From positions 307,461,950 through 307,525,949 of the forward strand of contig NC_081408.1 of the NCBI RefSeq assembly GCF_030272615.1: a stretch of 64,000 bases of DNA. The letters run 5' to 3'. This document shows positions 60,464-64,000 of this stretch, piece by piece. The position numbers and the translations under genes were made by a program. The notes under the pieces were generated by a model. That model was not told where the DNA came from. It ran no database searches and was given only the letters and a program-made list of their open reading frames with translations. Within the stretch, counting starts at the first letter, position 1. Each line of letters opens with the position of its first letter. This stretch comes from Cryptomeria japonica (taxonomy: Eukaryota; Streptophyta; Pinopsida; Cupressales; Cupressaceae).

Positions 60464-61108
60464 CTAGATCTGAGGTTGCTTCCCTTTATTTCCAATGTCA
60501 TTCTGATCATCTGAATTATATTTGCAAGATCTGTACTCTCTCTCATTGATTTCATCAACTCTGACATTTGCACTCTCAACTATATTTATTAGTCTCTTAT
60601 TATAACACTGGTAGGCCTTTCTTTTAGTACAATAACTAAGAAATATTCCTTCATCACATCTAGGATAAAAATTTCCTAGATCTTCATCCCTTTTGATATA
60701 GAATTTACTTCCAAAAATTTTGAAATATTTAATAGTATGATCATGACCAAACCATAATTCACAAGGAGTCTTACTGATATCACCTTTGATATGTACCTGA
60801 TTAAGAGTGTAAATAGAAATACTCACAACTTCTCTCCAATAAACATGCAGAAGATTTCCTTGCAACATCATTTTCCTAGAAACTTCTTGAACGGTTTTGT
60901 TCTTTCTTTCTACAACTCCATTTTGTTGAGGGGTTCTTAGAGTACAAAATTGTCTTCTTATCCCATTCTCTTCACAAATGCATTAAACTCACCAGAAATG
61001 AATTCACCACCTATATCGGATCTCAAACACTTCAGCTTCAAACCTACCACAGTCTCAACCACAGCCTTCAAAATCTTGAACTTCTCTAAAGCTTTAGACT
61101 ATAGGCAA
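60464..61108 (-). pseudogene. Copia integrase remnant
   Basis: The open part 60871-60464 is the C-terminal integrase region (SISIYTLNQVHIKG, ELWFGHDHTIKYFKIFGSKF, GIFLSYCTKRKAYQCYN). Upstream to 61108 the catalytic core continues with stops: LRSDIGGEFISGEF and TPQQNGVVERKN, which carry the second Asp and the Glu of the D,D,E triad. The N-terminal zinc domain and first Asp are missing because of the insertion at 61108-61111. Confidence 0.88.
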
Positions 61109-61896
61109 TTTGGCACTAAGTTGTCATTGATGTCAACTGGTTTGACAAGGTCACCGATAAGTTAGAAGTGGTGATCGATATGATAGTAATACAAATGAGA
61201 GTGAGAAGATAGAAGGAAGGCTGCTGGTACACATGACTCGGGTCATCTATAGGTAAAGAAGGCTTACCATGGAGGCATAAACCAAAATGAAGCCTATTTG
61301 TGTGTTATCAAGGCACAACAAACGGTGGACAACCGGTGAACAGAACTGAAAGGATGGTTGATGGTCATACCGGTGAGATAAGCTAAATTGTTAGTCAACT
61401 TGGATCAACAAAGTATGTCAAACCGACATACGAATCCAAGAAAAGGAGGATGTTGACTAGCATGACAGCTAGATGCCACGTGGAGGTATTGCACAGGTCG
61501 ATGGAGTGTGCATCGATGTAACAAATCTGCATGCAAGTCGGCTTTTATGAGGAACCCATAAATCATGGAGGATGCCAAAAGATTGTGGCTCAAGGAAGGC
61601 TAGTTGGAAAAGAAATCGCACTGATCTTGTAAGAAGATTTGATCTTCATACCTGATAGGTGAAGGAAACAACAAATCTATTAATGGTGAGTGACAGAGAA
61701 AAGTAGAAAAGCATGGTGCAGACCTCCAGATTTAGAAAATGCACATTGGAATGTGAAGTTTGGCTGGTGATTGATCATTGTCATAAAGGTCATGTGCCTG
61801 AAAAAGCAAGTCAAATCAAAGGGGATTCATATTGAGCTAGAAAAGGAAGACCTAACACGACAGTGTTTGAATGCATTCTTGGCAGGAATCCATTAT

Positions 61897-61904
61897 TATA
61901 AATA
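61897..61904 (+). promoter_or_regulatory. TATA box in copia LTR
   Basis: TATAAATA, a full consensus match, about 790 bp into the LTR. This is the expected promoter of the element's RNA. Confidence 0.65.
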
Positions 61905-62370
61905 TACAAGCTCGAAACAGAAATGATTGATGCTTGAAGAGAAGAAGAAGAGTAAAGAAATCTTAAGTGCAGAGAAGGATCATTTTTCCTTAGAATTCAT
62001 TCTAAGAAAGTTGCAGAGTGAGTAAGCAAGAAAACAGGTGAGAGGGTTTAACCGACAGTGATTGAGTACTGGTATGACTGTAGCAGGTCCAACAGTTAAG
62101 CAAACCAGTGAGGTGTGGTAGAGAAAGATAGCATCCAAGTGTGACATAGTAAGTTGTGAGACTGTGAGTGAGAGAGAGAGAGAAAAGAGAGGACAAGAAT
62201 CAAAGAGAGTGATCTCACAACCGCTAGTGTGAGATCTTGTGGAGAAGAAAAGATTGTCAACCGATAGTAAGTTATTTGATCAAGAGTTGCAGAATTCATT
62301 TGCAACTACAAGACATAACTGTTTTGAAATTGTATTTTCAATATACATCACCAAGTTGGATCTTGGTGCA

Positions 62371-62446
62371 GGGGTTGGTGCTCTTTGGGTTGGTGCCCTA
62401 AATTAGTAGGGGTTGGTGTTTCTTGGGTTGGTGCCTAAATCTTTGT
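62371..62446 (+). repeat. GGTTGGTG minisatellite in LTR
   Basis: GGGTTGGTG or GGGGTTGGTG occurs four times within about 75 bp, separated by CTCTTT, CCCTAAATTAGTAG and TTTCTT, so the unit is an alternating diverged repeat in the R/U5 part of the LTR. Confidence 0.7.
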
Positions 62447-62716
62447 AATTCAGTGTTTCACTTGTGAGGCTGGATTGGAGCAGTAGTCTCCAGTAGTATT
62501 TCTCACCAAGGTTTTTCCCATATTGGGTTTTCCTCATACATTTGGTGTTGGGGAGTGCATTTGTGTGATTTCTTCTTTGGTCTCCCCATTTGCTTTACCA
62601 GTTTATCTATTTAGTGCTTAAGATAACAACTGGTATTCTAAAATTGCTTTAAAAGAGAAAAGAGTTTTAGGAACCACTGATTCACCCCCTCCCAGTGGTA
62701 CTCAGTGTTCAACAGT

Positions 62717-62729
62717 TGGTATCAGAGCC
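62717..62729 (+). promoter_or_regulatory. Primer binding site, initiator methionine tRNA type
   Basis: TGGTATCAGAGCC, two bases after the LTR end. It is the same site class as in the chromovirus on the other strand. Confidence 0.93.
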
Positions 62730-62781
62730 TAGGTTCCTGGTTATTTTTTAAACCTTGGGTAGATTCTAAACTTAGAACACA

Positions 62782-64000
62782 ATGGCAAGAAATGAGTCTG
62801 CTTCCTCAAAATCCCCCATGTTTGATGGATCCAGCTATGCCTTCTGGAGCAGAAGAATGGAGACCTATATTTCCTCCTTTGGTTTTGATGTGTGGATGTC
62901 TGTCAAGAATGGGCATGTTGTTCCTAGTGTTCCTCCCACTAATCTGAATGACAAAAAGGAGTATGAGAACAATGCAAAGGTCAAACATGCTATCTTGAGC
63001 GGGTTGTTGATAATGAGTTTGTCAAAGTCATGCACTGTGCATCAGCCAAGGAGACTTGGAATAAATTGTAGAGGTTATTTGAAGGAGATGCAAAAGTCAA
63101 AGAGGCCAAGATACAAGCACTAAGGGGCCAACTTGAAGGCATAAAGATGAAATATGATGAAAAGATTGCAGACTACCTTCAGAGATTTGATGAAATTGTG
63201 AATACCATCAAAGGGCTTGGTGAAGAAATTGCAGATGAGATCCTTTTAAAGAAGGTACTTAGGTCCCTTACACCTAAGTATGATACAAAGGTACCTACCA
63301 TAAAAGAAGGCAAGGACCTAAATATCTTTTCAATCAATGAGCTATTTGGCTCATTAACAGCCTATGAGATGAGAACAGCCAATGATGCTTCCTTAAGGAA
63401 AGAAGCAGCGTTCAACACCACCAAAAAGGGCAAAGAAGTAGTTGCTCATAAAGAATCCAATGAAGACTCTGATGCAGAGGTGGCAACCTTTGTCAGAAAA
63501 CTAAAAAGAGGATCTAACAAGTATAAAGGAAAGCTACCACTCAAATGTTTCAATTGTGGTAAGGTAGGACATTTTTCTGTAAAATGTCCTTACAATGAAA
63601 CCAATGGAGATGAGTCAAGAGAGTTTAGTAAATCTGCTCACAAAGATAGAGAAAGAAATGTCTATCAACAAGGAAGGAGAGGCTACTGGAAGCAAAATAG
63701 CCTCTATACTATTGAAGATGATGCCATAGATGAAGAAAGTGCATCAGAAGATGATTGCCATGAGAATGACAAAAATTTTAACCTCTTTATGGCACTTGAT
63801 GAACCGGTTGGTGAAGATGAGGGAGAAAAGGATATTGAGGCTGAAGTGGATTTAGAAGGAAATCTTATAAGTTATCTTGAGGAACTGAGTAAAAAAAGAA
63901 GGGAACTCAAGAAGGTTAAGTATGCAATAGTAGATGAACAAGGTCTCTTGAAGCAATCCCCGGATGAGTCCAATCAAGTCATATCTAACTTGAAACTGTT
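62782..64000 (+). pseudogene. Copia Gag, running off the right edge
   Basis: Begins MARNESASSKSPMFDGSSYA, FWSRRMETYISSFGFDVW, the usual start of plant copia Gag. A one-base loss near 63003 shifts the frame; the correct frame continues from 63009 to the end of the window with a single stop, TAG at 63069 (right after ETWNKL). It includes YLQRFDEIVNTIKGLG, EILLKKVLRSLTPKYDTK, a CCHC zinc knuckle at 63546-63587 (CFNCGKVGHFSVKC) and an acidic stretch followed by a helical Lys/Arg/Glu-rich part. Gag assembles the particle around the element RNA. Protease and pol lie beyond the edge. Confidence 0.9.

Larger units (their letters stand above)
58427..61108 (-). mobile_element. Copia element body, minus strand, truncated by a second copia
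   Basis: Integrase, reverse transcriptase and RNase H are in copia order on the minus strand, followed by the polypurine tract and 3' LTR on the left. 58427-58707 is noncoding 3' sequence. The integrase ends abruptly near 61108, in mid-domain, where a plus-strand copia LTR begins; the 5' half would lie beyond the inserted element, outside the window. Confidence 0.85.
61111..62714 (+). repeat. Copia 5' LTR, plus strand
   Basis: Starts near TGGCACTAAGTTGTCATTGA (the first base may instead be 61122) and ends GATTCACCCCCTCCCAGTGG ... TTCAACA, directly before the primer site. About 1600 bp. It is inserted into the minus-strand copia integrase. The target duplication cannot be checked because the 3' LTR is outside the window. 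Confidence 0.8.

Noticed and set aside
1-64000. tRNA or rRNA genes
   Set aside because: tRNA-like motifs found are retroelement primer sites (complements of a tRNA end) and the SINE promoter boxes; no cloverleaf or rRNA signature was seen.

Overview
This 64 kb window looks like intergenic DNA from a large, repeat-rich plant nuclear genome. Every coding signal I can place belongs to a transposable element or to an unknown, broken, element-like open reading frame. I see no convincing intact host gene, no rRNA or tRNA gene and no CRISPR array. The mix of nested Ty3/gypsy, Ty1/copia, L1-type LINE and hAT remnants, with LTRs up to about 1.9 kb, suggests a gymnosperm-like genome. That assignment is inference, not proof.

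Layout. 1-2462 (minus): a broken DDE-type transposase gene of a superfamily I cannot name. 2736-5338: a foldback element with about 115-120 bp terminal inverted repeats, complementary GA/CT tracts and a 2.2 kb core built from 10-bp modules that repeat at helical phase and flip orientation. 7018-8250: seventeen roughly 35-nt palindromes, divergent in sequence but conserved in pairing, in the leader of a decayed element whose unknown protein lies at 8590-11603. 12880-13518: a dispersed repeat also present at 45990-46655. 13606-22187 (minus): an almost complete Ty3/gypsy chromovirus with both LTRs, primer site, polypurine tract and a perfect 5-bp target duplication (CCTAT), inserted into an older LTR (13523-13605 plus 22193 onward). 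23914-26116: two degenerate relatives of an unknown family. 27300-34252: a 2.34 kb tandem duplication carrying the front of an unknown gene; only the second copy continues into a G-patch-like motif and coiled coil. 34982-36071: a copia-type LTR. 36193-38915: a hAT-like transposase remnant. 39740-42312 (minus): a gag-like remnant and LTR of the family that hosts the chromovirus. 42330-45035: the 3' end of a LINE. 45090-46850 (minus): a gypsy gag remnant and its probable LTR. 48205-48484: a tRNA-type SINE with a 12-bp target duplication. 48831-56990: a nearly full-length L1-type LINE with extra coding-like sequence after its reverse transcriptase ORF. 57061-61108 (minus): a copia element, interrupted by a second copia (61111 to the right edge, plus), whose LTR, primer site and gag are visible.

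The region is a stack of insertions into insertions. Most domains can be read in one frame interrupted by stops, and in the LINE and the chromovirus those stops are mostly TAG or TAA where the families carry glutamine or tryptophan. This is the pattern expected from C-to-T decay of methylated DNA. The most unusual structures are the two arrays at 2953-5181 and 7018-8250, which no standard element anatomy explains.
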